From an uncultured Spartobacteria bacterium (GTDB lineage: Bacteria; Verrucomicrobiota; Verrucomicrobiia; Chthoniobacterales; Chthoniobacteraceae): a DNA stretch of 64,000 nt. Position 1 is the stretch's first letter; each line of letters opens with the position of its first letter. The stretch is taken from contig CAIXGS010000076.1 in NCBI GenBank assembly GCA_903919125.1, positions 62,001-126,000 on the forward strand. Direction: 5' to 3'. The notes beneath the pieces were generated by a model. That model worked only from the letters and a program-made list of their open reading frames with translations. It did not search any database and had not been told where the DNA came from. Position numbers and translations under genes: made by a program. Of this stretch, positions 8,787 to 17,824 are shown in pieces.

Positions 8787-9932
8787 TTAAGCCCAATGCG
8801 TGCCCGTGACACTGTGCAAAATCTCCGCGACGATTTGCCGCTTCGGGTGATACCCGATGAACACCACCGAAGATTCCGCAGGCGCGTGATCGTGGGCATC
8901 GTAATAAGATTGCACGCGGGCACGCACCGCCTGGAGGACAAGTGCGTGATGTTTACCAGCCACTGAGGCGTGACCTTTTGCGCGAAGAACAGGCTGAGCC
9001 AGAGCCACCTCTGAAATAGCCTTCTTGAGCGCCTCAGCGTCCTGCGGCTCAGCACACCGCAGCACAAAAGACTGCCAGCCTGGGTCGTGGCCGTGAAAGT
9101 GTTCATGCGTTTCCTCACCATGATGATGCGCATCCAGACCGGTATGAGCGTGCCCATCAAACTGAGATTGATCACCAAGGGGCGCGTCGTGCGCATCGGG
9201 CATTTGGTGAAGCGGCCCGTGGTGGTGGTGATGACCATGCTCGTGCACTGCGGGCGCGGGCCCATCATGGAGGTGAAGCCCCATGCACAACCGCGTATCC
9301 AACTGCGCGTGATAAGCCAGTTCCAAGAAGCGGACTTTCGGAGCACGGGCGCGGATGGTGTCCTCTGCCCGCAACAAATCATCTTCGGTGATCGCATCGA
9401 TCTTGTTGAGAACCACGACGTCAGCGTTCTCGAGCTGCTGCAGCAAAATCGCGTCTACTGCCTCTACATGCGAGGGCGCCTCCGCAGAGTCTGCACCCGG
9501 AGCTTTCATTCCCTTATCCAAATTGCCTGCAAGCAGTTGCGGCACATCAACTATGGTCACCACTGCATCCAGCTGAAAGTCTGCTCGGATCTCCGGCCAG
9601 TTCAGTGCCTGCATCACGGGTTGCGGCAACGCCAAACCAGACGTCTCAATAATCACATGGTCCACCTGATGTTTTCTTGCCTGGAGCTGTTGCATCACTG
9701 GGACAAAATCATCGTTTACCGAACAACAAATGCAGCCGTTAGGAAGGTCGTGAATTTCCACCCCGCAACCGTCCCCAGCGGAACGCAACAGCGCGCCATC
9801 GACGGACACCTCACCGAATTCGTTGACCAGAACTGCAAGACGCCTTTCCGGATTCTTTTTTAACAGTCCACAAATGAGGGTCGTCTTTCCCGAACCGAGA
9901 AAGCCGGTAACAATGGTGACAGGAATTTTCAT
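8787..9932 (-). CDS. cobW: CobW-family GTPase / cobalt metallochaperone
   Basis: This 381-aa G3E-family GTPase carries a P-loop GFLGSGKTT at 10-18, the metal-binding CICC motif at 67-70, an ETSGLA switch region near 96-101 and an NKID guanine-specificity motif around residue 155. Between the GTPase and the C-terminal CobW_C domain lies a long His/Asp-rich insert (roughly 225-300, with runs such as HEHGHHHHHG) suited to storing or handing over a divalent metal. Family members in B12 operons are thought to deliver Co2+ to cobalt-dependent steps. The position between hupE and cobN supports a role in cobalt delivery to chelatase. Confidence 0.92.
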   Translation of the reverse strand: MKIPVTIVTGFLGSGKTTLICGLLKKNPERRLAVLVNEFGEVSVDGALLRSAGDGCGVEIHDLPNGCICCSVNDDFVPVMQQLQARKHQVDHVIIETSGLALPQPVMQALNWPEIRADFQLDAVVTIVDVPQLLAGNLDKGMKAPGADSAEAPSHVEAVDAILLQQLENADVVVLNKIDAITEDDLLRAEDTIRARAPKVRFLELAYHAQLDTRLCMGLHLHDGPAPAVHEHGHHHHHGPLHQMPDAHDAPLGDQSQFDGHAHTGLDAHHHGEETHEHFHGHDPGWQSFVLRCAEPQDAEALKKAISEVALAQPVLRAKGHASVAGKHHALVLQAVRARVQSYYDAHDHAPAESSVVFIGYHPKRQIVAEILHSVTGTHWA

Positions 9933-9949
9933 TGGATTTAGTTTTTAGC

Positions 9950-10582
9950 TTAGCGCACACCTTCAATCAGACGAATCACACATTCATTCCATTCCGGCAC
10001 GAATGCGAGAATCGCTGCGCCCAAGGCAACAGTCGCGCCAGTGAGACGCGCCACTGAATGTTTTGCGTTAAGACGGAGCGCCGTCCCCACGAGGAAACCG
10101 ATTAAACACACCAATAAACCGCTAAGTCCGCAGCCCAAGGAAAACAGCGGTGAGGAGAGCAAAACCGGTTTCTCCAAAAGAGCCTGCCCATTCACAACGG
10201 CAGACAATAAAACAGCTAAACCTGCCAAGGATACAATCCCACTTTTTCCAAAATAAATAACTACCCCCAAGACTATTGCAGCAATTGGGACAGCAAGTTC
10301 AGGAAGCGAAACTCCGCTCAGATTTAAACAACCTCCAACGAGTAATAAGACAGAAAAAAGCAGCGGGAACCAAAGACGCAAACGGCCTCCGACCTGAGCC
10401 GCTACTAGTCCAACGGCGAGCGCAGAAAGCACATGGTCCAATCCATGCAACGGCATACTGAGCCCCTGAAGGAAGGGCTGACCTGACATCGCCTCGGCGT
10501 GGTGCGCATGCGCAGTGCTCAGCGATGCGAGCGTTGCTACGAGGGCTAGACTGGGCGGACTTAAAAGGATCGGGCGTTTCAT
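9950..10582 (-). CDS. HupE/UreJ-family cobalt (or nickel) permease
   Basis: The frame is open further upstream, but ATG 10582 is the sensible start because it begins a signal-like hydrophobic segment that ends in TAHA before the HHAE stretch. The 210-aa product has about six further membrane segments and the family motif MPLHGLDHVLSALAVG, whose His and Asp residues bind metal. HupE/UreJ proteins import Ni2+ or Co2+. Being inside a riboswitch-controlled B12 operon, next to cobW, strongly favours cobalt. It would replace CbiMNQO or CbtAB here. It lies 41 bp after cbiH-cbiJ and 17 bp before cobW. Confidence 0.85.
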   Translation of the reverse strand: MKRPILLSPPSLALVATLASLSTAHAHHAEAMSGQPFLQGLSMPLHGLDHVLSALAVGLVAAQVGGRLRLWFPLLFSVLLLVGGCLNLSGVSLPELAVPIAAIVLGVVIYFGKSGIVSLAGLAVLLSAVVNGQALLEKPVLLSSPLFSLGCGLSGLLVCLIGFLVGTALRLNAKHSVARLTGATVALGAAILAFVPEWNECVIRLIEGVR

Positions 10583-10623
10583 ACGGTGGCGTTGGATTGT
10601 GGATTGAAAATGTTTGAATCGAT

Positions 10624-12153
10624 CTAAGGAGTTTCTAGGGCGCGTATCCAGCGGAGAACCTGAGCTGAGTCCTGCGTCATGTTGGAATACTCGATCGAAG
10701 GCCGGTTGACTACCAACACTGGAATTTTGAGCGCACGTGCCGCCTCGATCTTTGCTGGTAACCCGCCCGCCTCTCCGGACTCTTTGGTGATCACGCAATC
10801 AATTTTCCAATCCGCCCAAAGCGCCTCGTTGGCCCGCTGGGAAAACGGCCCCTGCATCGCACAGAGATGCGCAGCTGGAATCCCCGCGTCAACGGCTCTC
10901 GAAACAGAATCCTGATTGGGAGTCACCCGTGCAAACCATTGGCAACGTTTTAAGGCGTCAGCCTGAATGAAAGTGGAGATGTCCTTCACCCCTGTTCCAA
11001 GAAAAATCCGCTTGTGGCCGTTTATTGCCGCGGCCGCAACATCCTCCATCGTATCGAACCCCTGCACATCTGGGGGCAGCACTTTTCCCGGACGCTCGTA
11101 GCGGAGATAAGGAAGGTTTATTTCAGCGCAAATCTGAGTGAGCTGTGTGGAAATCCGGGTGGCGAAAGGATGGGTCCCATCCACGATGGCGCGGGCCCCG
11201 CTTTCAACAAGCAGCGCACGCCGCGCGATTGCACCAATGTGGCCCTCGACTATGTGTGCTTGCGGCACATGGCGACGCGCTTGAGCGGCTCCGTACTCCG
11301 TGGCAACGGAGATCACCACGGGAATCCCCTCGGCCGCGCACTCTTTAGCGAGCGCATTGCCGTCGCGGGTTCCGGTGAAAAACCAAACCGCATGCTTCGG
11401 CGCTGCGTCGTGAATCTGCCATCCGTGATATCCCCGTGGAGAGTAAAGGTAATTGCCAGTGCGCTGCGTAAACCGCGTGCCGATGATGAGCGTGGTCAGC
11501 ATATCGAAACGACGCTGGCGAAGCTCGGCAAGAGAGCAAATTTCGGAGGAAGCATCCCCTCTAAAAGCGTTACGAACGATGCCGCACCACGTTTGAGCAG
11601 GGCGATGCCTTAGCAAGATATCAAGTATCTGATAGACGCCATCTTGGCGTGCAAGACTTTGTATATTGTACAACGCGAGCGCAATATCTGCCTTCGCAAT
11701 CTGTTCAGCACGGTCTTGAATCCATTTCCACGGACACAACAAATCCGAGAGCGAGAGTGTGGCGAAATCATGTCCGAGCGGCGCTCCCAGCAAGGACGCG
11801 CAACTTAGGGCAGCGGTGATTCCCGGAATGACCCGAACCTCAGTTTCCTCTCCCTCTTCCAGCATCTCAAAAACAAGCGGAGCCAAACCGTAGACACCAA
11901 TATCGCCACTCGAAACCAAACTCACCACTTCTCCCTCGCGAGCCAGTTTGAGTGCGAGGGCCGCGCGCTCACGCTCCTTTGTGAGCGGCAATGCGTGTAC
12001 CACCTTTCCTTCAAGCCACGGGGCGATCCATTGCAGATACAAGCCGTAGCCAACGACAGAGCGGCTCTGCAGCAAGGCCTCGCGCGCCATGGGAGGGATC
12101 AACTCTGCCGATCCAGGCCCTACAGAAACTAAATTAATCCGGCCTCTTTTCAT
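10624..12153 (-). CDS. cbiHJ: Fused CbiH-CbiJ: precorrin-3B C17-methyltransferase and precorrin-6A reductase
   Basis: I use the start MKRGRINLVSVGPG at 12153, one base after the cbiG stop; a frame extension to 12192 would overlap cbiG. Residues 1 to about 245 are a SAM-dependent corrinoid methyltransferase (GPGSAEL, VSSGDIGVYG, IPGITAALSCASLLGAPLG), matching CbiH/CobJ, which performs the ring-contraction step. From about 256 to the end is a CbiJ/CobK reductase (IVDGTHPFATRIS, GTGVKDIS, VTKESGEAGG-like end reading CVITKESGEAGG), which reduces precorrin-6A. The two halves act at separated but related steps. Fusions of this pair are uncommon but consistent with pathway channelling. Confidence 0.9.
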   Translation of the reverse strand: MKRGRINLVSVGPGSAELIPPMAREALLQSRSVVGYGLYLQWIAPWLEGKVVHALPLTKERERAALALKLAREGEVVSLVSSGDIGVYGLAPLVFEMLEEGEETEVRVIPGITAALSCASLLGAPLGHDFATLSLSDLLCPWKWIQDRAEQIAKADIALALYNIQSLARQDGVYQILDILLRHRPAQTWCGIVRNAFRGDASSEICSLAELRQRRFDMLTTLIIGTRFTQRTGNYLYSPRGYHGWQIHDAAPKHAVWFFTGTRDGNALAKECAAEGIPVVISVATEYGAAQARRHVPQAHIVEGHIGAIARRALLVESGARAIVDGTHPFATRISTQLTQICAEINLPYLRYERPGKVLPPDVQGFDTMEDVAAAAINGHKRIFLGTGVKDISTFIQADALKRCQWFARVTPNQDSVSRAVDAGIPAAHLCAMQGPFSQRANEALWADWKIDCVITKESGEAGGLPAKIEAARALKIPVLVVNRPSIEYSNMTQDSAQVLRWIRALETP

Positions 12154-12154
12154 T

Positions 12155-12961
12155 TCAAAATTGGATAGGAGCCCCGTCCGACACCACGGCAACAGTCACC
12201 CCAGCGGTAGCAAGCTTTGGCACCACAAGCGTTCCACGGGGAGACGCCAGCAACGCACACGGCTCGCAAACGCCCGCCAGCCCGATACTCGAGAAAACCC
12301 AACGCGAGGGAGTGGCTGTCAAGGGCCTTTGCGCGAGCTGCTCCGAAGAAAAAATTCGCAACGGGATATCGTGTTGCTCAACCCATTTAATCAATCCGAG
12401 TTCGCGCCCTTTGAGGTCCACGGTCGCTATTTCGCGCACGCTAGAAAGCGAAGCTCCTATCATTCGGAGGGCGTTTGCAATCGCGTCGTCGATTCGCTCA
12501 ACACCGACACCTTTTCGACAACCAATGCCCAAAGTAAGAGGCTTTAGGGCTTCTGTTGCAGTGGTGATGACGGGAACTGCTCCGGTTTTTGCGGCAATGC
12601 GATAGGCCAATGCATTGGCTCCACCTTCGTGACCGCACAAAAGAGGGATAGCAAAGCGGCAAGCCTCATCCAAAACCACAACCCCTGGATCGCTATTCTT
12701 ATCGTAAGGCAGCCCCGCGAGGTAGCGCGTTGCAATTCCCGAAGCCATGAGCATCACCCATTGTTTCGCACTCGGAAAGGCCGCCACAAAACGCTCGCGG
12801 TTACTCGGTCCACCGCCCATCGCAGAAATGGCATCCGGCAGGACAAGCGCCTCGAGAAAATCCCCAAGCTTCTCGGCGAGAGGCCGAGCCGATTCGCGCA
12901 CGAGCCAAATAGCGGTGTTAGGAAGAGATTTCAAAACTCGAGCTTGGAGATCGCTAACCAT
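12155..12961 (-). CDS. cbiG: Cobalt-precorrin-5A hydrolase CbiG
   Basis: ATG 12961 is chosen; it overlaps the end of cbiF by 8 bp, and the longer frame to 13117 lies inside cbiF. The 268-aa product contains the CbiG signatures MASGIATRYLAG, GVVVLDEACRFAIPLLCGHE, EGGANALAYRIA and, in the C-terminal domain, LGIGCRKGV. CbiG opens the delta-lactone of cobalt-precorrin-5A and releases acetaldehyde. It is a marker of the early-cobalt (oxygen-independent) route. The next gene starts one base after its stop. Confidence 0.92.
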   Translation of the reverse strand: MVSDLQARVLKSLPNTAIWLVRESARPLAEKLGDFLEALVLPDAISAMGGGPSNRERFVAAFPSAKQWVMLMASGIATRYLAGLPYDKNSDPGVVVLDEACRFAIPLLCGHEGGANALAYRIAAKTGAVPVITTATEALKPLTLGIGCRKGVGVERIDDAIANALRMIGASLSSVREIATVDLKGRELGLIKWVEQHDIPLRIFSSEQLAQRPLTATPSRWVFSSIGLAGVCEPCALLASPRGTLVVPKLATAGVTVAVVSDGAPIQF

Positions 12962-13721
12962 TGGGAACCGCCTTACGGAAGCGGTGTGAATATTCAGGAC
13001 TGTAAAGTCGGGAGGCAAGTCCGGGCTCTGATGCCAGCGCTTCGCCCACCAGCAACATCGTAGAAAGCCTCCAATCCTCAGAAAAAACACCAGAGAGCAA
13101 TGTCGAAAGCGTTGCACTATAGGTCTTTTCCTGTGGCCAACTGGCTTTACAAACCAACGCTGCCGGTGTGTCCCCAGGATAACTTAGCAACAGCTCCTCC
13201 ACCGTATTCTGCAATGAGGCACCGGATAAAAATATCGCCATAGTCGCCTGATGCGAGGCAAGCGCCGCGATCGACTCACCCTCCGGGATACAAGACGCCC
13301 GCCCTTCATTGCGCGTGATGATTATAGTCTGAGAAACCTCGGGCCTCGTCAGCGATACTTTAAGCACCGCCGCTGACGCGGTGAACGAAGACACTCCGGG
13401 CACAACTTCGTAGGGAATGTCTAAGTCCTCCAGCGCCCGCATCTGCTCGCTTATCGCGCCATATATTGCAGGGTCGCCGGAATGCAGCCGCGCAACCAAA
13501 AGCCCGTGCTGCTTAGCCCGAGCGTATTGGGCTATCTGCTCGTTGAGGTTCATCCCCGAGGTATCAAAAAGCTCCGCCTCACTTCGGCAATGAACGAGCA
13601 TGTCTTTGCTCACCAGCGAACCCGCATAGAGGACAATGTCGGCCTCTGCAAGGGCGCGGGCTCCCCGAAGCGTTATGAGATCTGCTGCACCAGGCCCGGC
13701 ACCGATAAAAATGACTTTCAT
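12954..13721 (-). CDS. cbiF: Cobalt-precorrin-4 C11-methyltransferase CbiF
   Basis: The 255-aa product shows the corrinoid methyltransferase fold with IGAGPGAADLITLRGARAL at the N-terminus, RLHSGDPAIYGA and EVVPGVSSFTASAA, the CbiF/CobM pattern. It methylates C11 of the corrin precursor using S-adenosylmethionine. Its start overlaps the cbiL stop by 4 bp, and its end overlaps the cbiG start by 8 bp, indicating coupled translation. The length is normal for the family. Confidence 0.93.
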   Translation of the reverse strand: MKVIFIGAGPGAADLITLRGARALAEADIVLYAGSLVSKDMLVHCRSEAELFDTSGMNLNEQIAQYARAKQHGLLVARLHSGDPAIYGAISEQMRALEDLDIPYEVVPGVSSFTASAAVLKVSLTRPEVSQTIIITRNEGRASCIPEGESIAALASHQATMAIFLSGASLQNTVEELLLSYPGDTPAALVCKASWPQEKTYSATLSTLLSGVFSEDWRLSTMLLVGEALASEPGLASRLYSPEYSHRFRKAVPNG

Positions 13722-14446
13722 AAAATCGTGGGCGCCGGATTACGGATCAAAAGCGTGGCTAAGTAGCCAGATGGTTGCTTACCAATGATCCCTCGGAGAT
13801 CTGTGAGTAACGCCTCGTCGGACATCCCCACCCGACTCCCCAAAACGGTGTGGCTAAGAAGATCCATACGCTGAAGTAACGCCAATACACCCGGCAGGCG
13901 ATGGCCCACTTTCATAAGAACGACAAGATGATTGGAGCAGATTACCCTGGAAAGAACCTCCATATCTTCCGGACATGGAAGAATTTGCACACGCTCCTTA
14001 CCCTCCCCTAAAGTCTGCCCCGTCGCAGCGGCGAGAGCGGCAAAGCTAGTCACCCCAGGAAACACTTTCCACGGTGCCTCTGGGCAAACCGCTCGCACCG
14101 CTCGCAGTGCGTAGTTAAAAGTCGAGTACGTCATCGAGTCACCGAGGGTCAGATAGGCCACGGATTTTCCTTGTCTGAGCAACTCTGCAATCGTCGCTGC
14201 CATGGCGGTGTAGCGCGACTCCAGCGCGCTGTGGTCGCATGACATATCAAATTCAATTTCGTGGAACCGATCCGCCGCAATGTTGTTTTTCGGGAGACAT
14301 TGCTTCGCGGTGGAAGCATCTTGCGAAGTAGCCCGCGGAACGAAAATAGCGTCGCACTTCTGTACAATTTCCCACGCGGCCACAGGGATCAGTCCGATCT
14401 CACCCGGTCCCACGCCGATGCCATAAAAAGTGCCAAGAGGAGTCAT
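13718..14446 (-). CDS. cbiL: Cobalt-precorrin-2 C20-methyltransferase CbiL
   Basis: This is a 242-aa SAM-dependent methyltransferase with FYGIGVGPGEIGLIPVAAWE and then FVPRA, YLTLGDSMTYSTF, FPGVTSFAALAAATG and LMKVGHRL. The sequence VGPGEIGLI and the TLGDPS-like block (TLGDSMTYST) are typical of CbiL/CobI. It adds the methyl group at C20 of (cobalt-)precorrin-2. It overlaps both neighbours (cbiD and cbiF) by 4 bp. Confidence 0.92.
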   Translation of the reverse strand: MTPLGTFYGIGVGPGEIGLIPVAAWEIVQKCDAIFVPRATSQDASTAKQCLPKNNIAADRFHEIEFDMSCDHSALESRYTAMAATIAELLRQGKSVAYLTLGDSMTYSTFNYALRAVRAVCPEAPWKVFPGVTSFAALAAATGQTLGEGKERVQILPCPEDMEVLSRVICSNHLVVLMKVGHRLPGVLALLQRMDLLSHTVLGSRVGMSDEALLTDLRGIIGKQPSGYLATLLIRNPAPTIL

Positions 14447-15588
14447 CGAGTCCCTCCTAAAGAAGCGCCATCCATCGAAAAAAGCCGAACACGGACCGCA
14501 TCAACGCGATCGAGTCTCGCAGCCAAAACATTCACAATAGCGTCCTCCACCGATATCCAAAATGCAGGCGCGCATGGGTGTTGAGCAAGGCGCTCGATCA
14601 CCACTTCGCAGCTATTAGCATCCAAAAGCTCAGGAACAATACTGGGATGTTTGCTCAACGCGATCGTCATCAAAGCGGACACTGCACAAGCACTACGATG
14701 CGAGTGAGTATCCCATGCCCCATCGATAAGCTTCGCGAGCTTTCCAGGATGCCCGACCACCCAAAGCAAGGGCAACGTCGCCTCCTCTTCGCGCAAAGTA
14801 TCGCAGACACTATCTAATGCAAAGCCAACGAAATTAGACATCTGCACGATCTGCTTAAGGGGTAAATCTAGCGAGGCACGAGCGAATCGTTGGCCCAAAT
14901 TCCCCGGCGACAGCACGATCTGAGAGGGGTTGTCCGCGAGAGCAACACGAATATAAACTTCAATCGACGCCTTAAACGACGCCAGAGACTTCGGTTCCAC
15001 AACGCCCGTTGTACCCAAAATTGATATTCCGCCAAGGATGCCTAATCTCGGATTGAAAGTCCGAAGCGCGATGACCTCACCATGCTCGCAGCCAATCTCG
15101 ACATCCAGTCCCGCGTCAGGAGCGTCCGTTTCAAGAACCTCTAAAACCGCCTGCCGAATCATTGCGCGAGGCACAGCGTTAATAGCAGGTTCGCCAATAG
15201 GAATTCGTAAACCGGGCTGAGTCACTACCCCTACCCCCTCTCCCTTCAAAAATTTAATTTGCCCAGAAGTGTTCCGTCGGACCCGCGCAATAATCCGAGC
15301 CCGATGAGTCTGATCGGGGTCGTCGCCCGCATCCTTAATGACCGCAGCACTCGACCACCCTTCGAACTGCTCCATCGGCGTAACTGGAATGGTCAGATAA
15401 TGCACTCCGTCGGGCAGAGATACCTGAACCAGATCAGGCAAGCTGCCAGTCTGGAGGAGCATCAGCGCAGCTTTGGTCGCTGCGGTGGCGCAGGTTCCAG
15501 TGGTGAATCCACGTCGCAATCCGTTCTCGGCGGGAGCCGCGAGGTCGAACGGACTTCGGATTTGAAACGTGGGGTGCATCGCTGACAT
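14443..15588 (-). CDS. cbiD: Cobalt-precorrin-5B C1-methyltransferase CbiD
   Basis: The 381-aa product carries the CbiD N-terminal hallmark LRRGFTTGTCATAATKAA near residue 23, followed by GDDPDQTH and EPAINAVPR-type motifs. CbiD methylates C1 after lactone opening by CbiG and is specific to the early-cobalt pathway; the aerobic route uses CobF instead. Its ATG overlaps the stop of cbiX-cbiC by one base (TAATG). Length and motifs are normal. Confidence 0.94.
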   Translation of the reverse strand: MSAMHPTFQIRSPFDLAAPAENGLRRGFTTGTCATAATKAALMLLQTGSLPDLVQVSLPDGVHYLTIPVTPMEQFEGWSSAAVIKDAGDDPDQTHRARIIARVRRNTSGQIKFLKGEGVGVVTQPGLRIPIGEPAINAVPRAMIRQAVLEVLETDAPDAGLDVEIGCEHGEVIALRTFNPRLGILGGISILGTTGVVEPKSLASFKASIEVYIRVALADNPSQIVLSPGNLGQRFARASLDLPLKQIVQMSNFVGFALDSVCDTLREEEATLPLLWVVGHPGKLAKLIDGAWDTHSHRSACAVSALMTIALSKHPSIVPELLDANSCEVVIERLAQHPCAPAFWISVEDAIVNVLAARLDRVDAVRVRLFSMDGASLGGTR

Positions 15589-17144
15589 TAACGTGGAAGG
15601 CGACTAGCTTGGATGAGCATCGCATTGACTACGGCCGCCGCCCAAGGAGAACCGCCCCGCGTGCCTTTGTTCGTAATACGCGGCACATGCAGACAACGCC
15701 GCAATCGCTCTTTGGACTCCTGTGTTCCAACAAACCCGACGGGCAGTCCGACGAGCAACCGCGGCCGCCAGCCTTGTTCTTGAACTAAACGAATCGCCTC
15801 CTCCACGGCTGTGGGCGCGTCACCGATCACCAACAAGACCTCATTCCCAAACTTCAGCCAGGCTCTTCGGATGCCTGCGGCAGACTTCGTGAGACCATTA
15901 GCCTTCGCCACAAGATCGGTCTCATCATCATGAACCAAGCAGACCGTTCGCAAACCAAACAGACTTATAAGTGACCTGCGCAGACCTGCTTGCACCATTG
16001 TTACATCGGTCACGATAGTACAACGATCCAAGATTGCCCGGATGCCAGCCGCTGGAGCGCCGCTGGAAAGGAAGACATCGTCTGGGACTGCAAAATCTCC
16101 CGAAGTATGAACCAAGCGTTGGAGAATTTCAATCTGATCGGGGGCGAACATGCTCCAACACCGTCCAGCCGCGATGATCTCAAAACTCTTCTCTTCGATA
16201 GGGTGCGCCTCATAGGGAGTTGGGAGCTTTCGAAGGGTCGCTTTGGCTTCAATTTCTGCCTGAGCACCACCGCGCACGTGGAAATGATGCGCCTCCTGAG
16301 GAGCACCCGCCTCGCTCTCGTAACCAATGATCGCGGTGCGGTATTTGCACAGACTACAGTTCATGTGGGCCGTGCCCTCGAAGGCTTCCCTCGCTCTATC
16401 CAGAAGGGCATCAGCAGTGAGTGAGTGTGCCTCAAGGGGACGGGAAAAAAGAACCTCTACATTCGGGCGACTGGCCGCTACTACCGCCACAGCTTCCTCA
16501 ATCCGCTTGATGAGAACACCGGTAAAGAGGAAAAATGGGAGAACCAAAAGACGCCGATACCCAAGGCGTACTGCAGCCTCAAGGCCGGCGCTAAGCGTAG
16601 GCTTTGCAGTGCCCGAATAGCACACAAACGCACTACCAAAGCCCAATCCCTCCTCCAAAATCCGAGCTAGTTTTGCAACATCAGAGTTCGCATCGGGATC
16701 GGTCGTACCTCGCCCGACAACCACCAAGCACGTATCCGAACGGGGAACGATTTCTGAGGACCGCGCCTCGGCTTCGACGATCCGCAAGCGACACAGTTGC
16801 AACACTGAAGGATGCAGGTGCATCGGAGCGCCATATTTAATTTCACACTCAGGAAACTCCCGTTGAAGCGTTTGCACCTCCACGGGCATATCGTTTTTAG
16901 CGTGTGTGGCGCCAAGCAAGACGGCCGGCACCACTGAAATACGTTTGGCACCTGCCTCAACAGCCTTCCGCACGCCTTCATCAATCGTAGGCTTTGAAAA
17001 CTCTAAGTAACCATGCTCAACAATACGTGTGCCAGAGCGGCCGCGGATCACTTCAACGAAGCCTTCAAACTGAGCCACGCCTTCAGGATCACGACTGCCG
17101 TGTCCCGCAACCACTAACGCTATATCTTGAGGGAATGTGATCAC
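15588..17144 (-). CDS. cbiXC: Fused CbiX-CbiC: sirohydrochlorin cobaltochelatase and precorrin-8X methylmutase
   Basis: This 518-aa fusion joins two pathway ends. Residues 1 to about 300 are a long CbiX, made of two ferrochelatase-like halves ([12 protein letters not shown] at the start, [15 protein letters not shown] mid-way) plus a C-terminal Cys/His-rich tail ([16 protein letters not shown]), as in CbiX proteins that bind an Fe-S cluster. CbiX inserts Co2+ into sirohydrochlorin, the entry to the early-cobalt route. From about 315 on is CbiC/CobH ([14 protein letters not shown], catalytic His in [23 protein letters not shown]), which moves the methyl group from C11 to C12 to give cobyrinate. 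Its start overlaps cbiE by 4 bp. Confidence 0.92.
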   Translation of the reverse strand: MITFPQDIALVVAGHGSRDPEGVAQFEGFVEVIRGRSGTRIVEHGYLEFSKPTIDEGVRKAVEAGAKRISVVPAVLLGATHAKNDMPVEVQTLQREFPECEIKYGAPMHLHPSVLQLCRLRIVEAEARSSEIVPRSDTCLVVVGRGTTDPDANSDVAKLARILEEGLGFGSAFVCYSGTAKPTLSAGLEAAVRLGYRRLLVLPFFLFTGVLIKRIEEAVAVVAASRPNVEVLFSRPLEAHSLTADALLDRAREAFEGTAHMNCSLCKYRTAIIGYESEAGAPQEAHHFHVRGGAQAEIEAKATLRKLPTPYEAHPIEEKSFEIIAAGRCWSMFAPDQIEILQRLVHTSGDFAVPDDVFLSSGAPAAGIRAILDRCTIVTDVTMVQAGLRRSLISLFGLRTVCLVHDDETDLVAKANGLTKSAAGIRRAWLKFGNEVLLVIGDAPTAVEEAIRLVQEQGWRPRLLVGLPVGFVGTQESKERLRRCLHVPRITNKGTRGGSPWAAAVVNAMLIQASRLPR

Positions 17145-17824
17145 GGGGAGCTGTGGATTTGGCTGGGGAAAGGCGTTAGCGCACGGATGAGTAAAATGCT
17201 CATATCAGAAAATTCGGCAGTGCATTCGTGGAGTTCACCGCTCCAATTTGCTTCGCCTCGCGTCAACTGCTCCCACACCTCAACCGAGTGATTGGGGGCA
17301 ATACCCTCATTCATAAGATAAGCGGAGATGTCGCGCGGCATGAAATCCCAAGGACGCGGAATGACAATCGCGTTGCGCCCGTCTTGGAGCACGTGGAGGA
17401 GGTGTCGCTGAAATGGCTCAATATCACCCCTGCGATGGAATGTGATAAAGGTGGTTTCGTCGAAACAAACTCGGGCGCGGCTTGCCAAAATTTGAGCTGA
17501 ACTAATCCCAGGAATGGTTTCCACCGGATGGCCGCATGCCTTGTCAATGCGCTCTAAAAATTGGAAACCGGAAAAGTGAATATCCCCCATGAATACGACA
17601 ACGCATCGCTTTCCAGCATGATGCAGAAGCGCGACCTCAGCCAGACGTGCGGACTGATCACGGTAATTCATCGGGATCACCATGCAGTCCCTAGGAAAGT
17701 GAGGGCGAGCCACTTCCAGAACGGCATCGAAACCCGCAACCACATCCGCTGCAGCAAGCAGTTCAGCAGCTCGCAATGTTAAATATCCTGGGTCGCCAGG
17801 ACCCGCTCCAATGCAGTGTATCAT
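17141..17824 (-). CDS. cbiE: Cobalt-precorrin-7 C5-methyltransferase CbiE
   Basis: The 227-aa product starts [22 protein letters not shown], the CbiE/CobL N-terminal pattern, and continues with [13 protein letters not shown] and [15 protein letters not shown]. CbiE methylates C5. It ends where the methyltransferase domain ends: the CbiT decarboxylase domain fused in CobL is absent, and no separate cbiT gene is seen in the window. It overlaps cbiA and cbiX-cbiC by 4 bp on each side. Confidence 0.88.
   Translation of the reverse strand: MIHCIGAGPGDPGYLTLRAAELLAAADVVAGFDAVLEVARPHFPRDCMVIPMNYRDQSARLAEVALLHHAGKRCVVVFMGDIHFSGFQFLERIDKACGHPVETIPGISSAQILASRARVCFDETTFITFHRRGDIEPFQRHLLHVLQDGRNAIVIPRPWDFMPRDISAYLMNEGIAPNHSVEVWEQLTRGEANWSGELHECTAEFSDMSILLIRALTPFPSQIHSSP

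Noticed and set aside
8750-9397. Minus-strand 215-aa frame overlapping cobW in another register
   Set aside because: It is rich in Arg, Trp and Thr and is a shadow of the His-rich cobW coding sequence.
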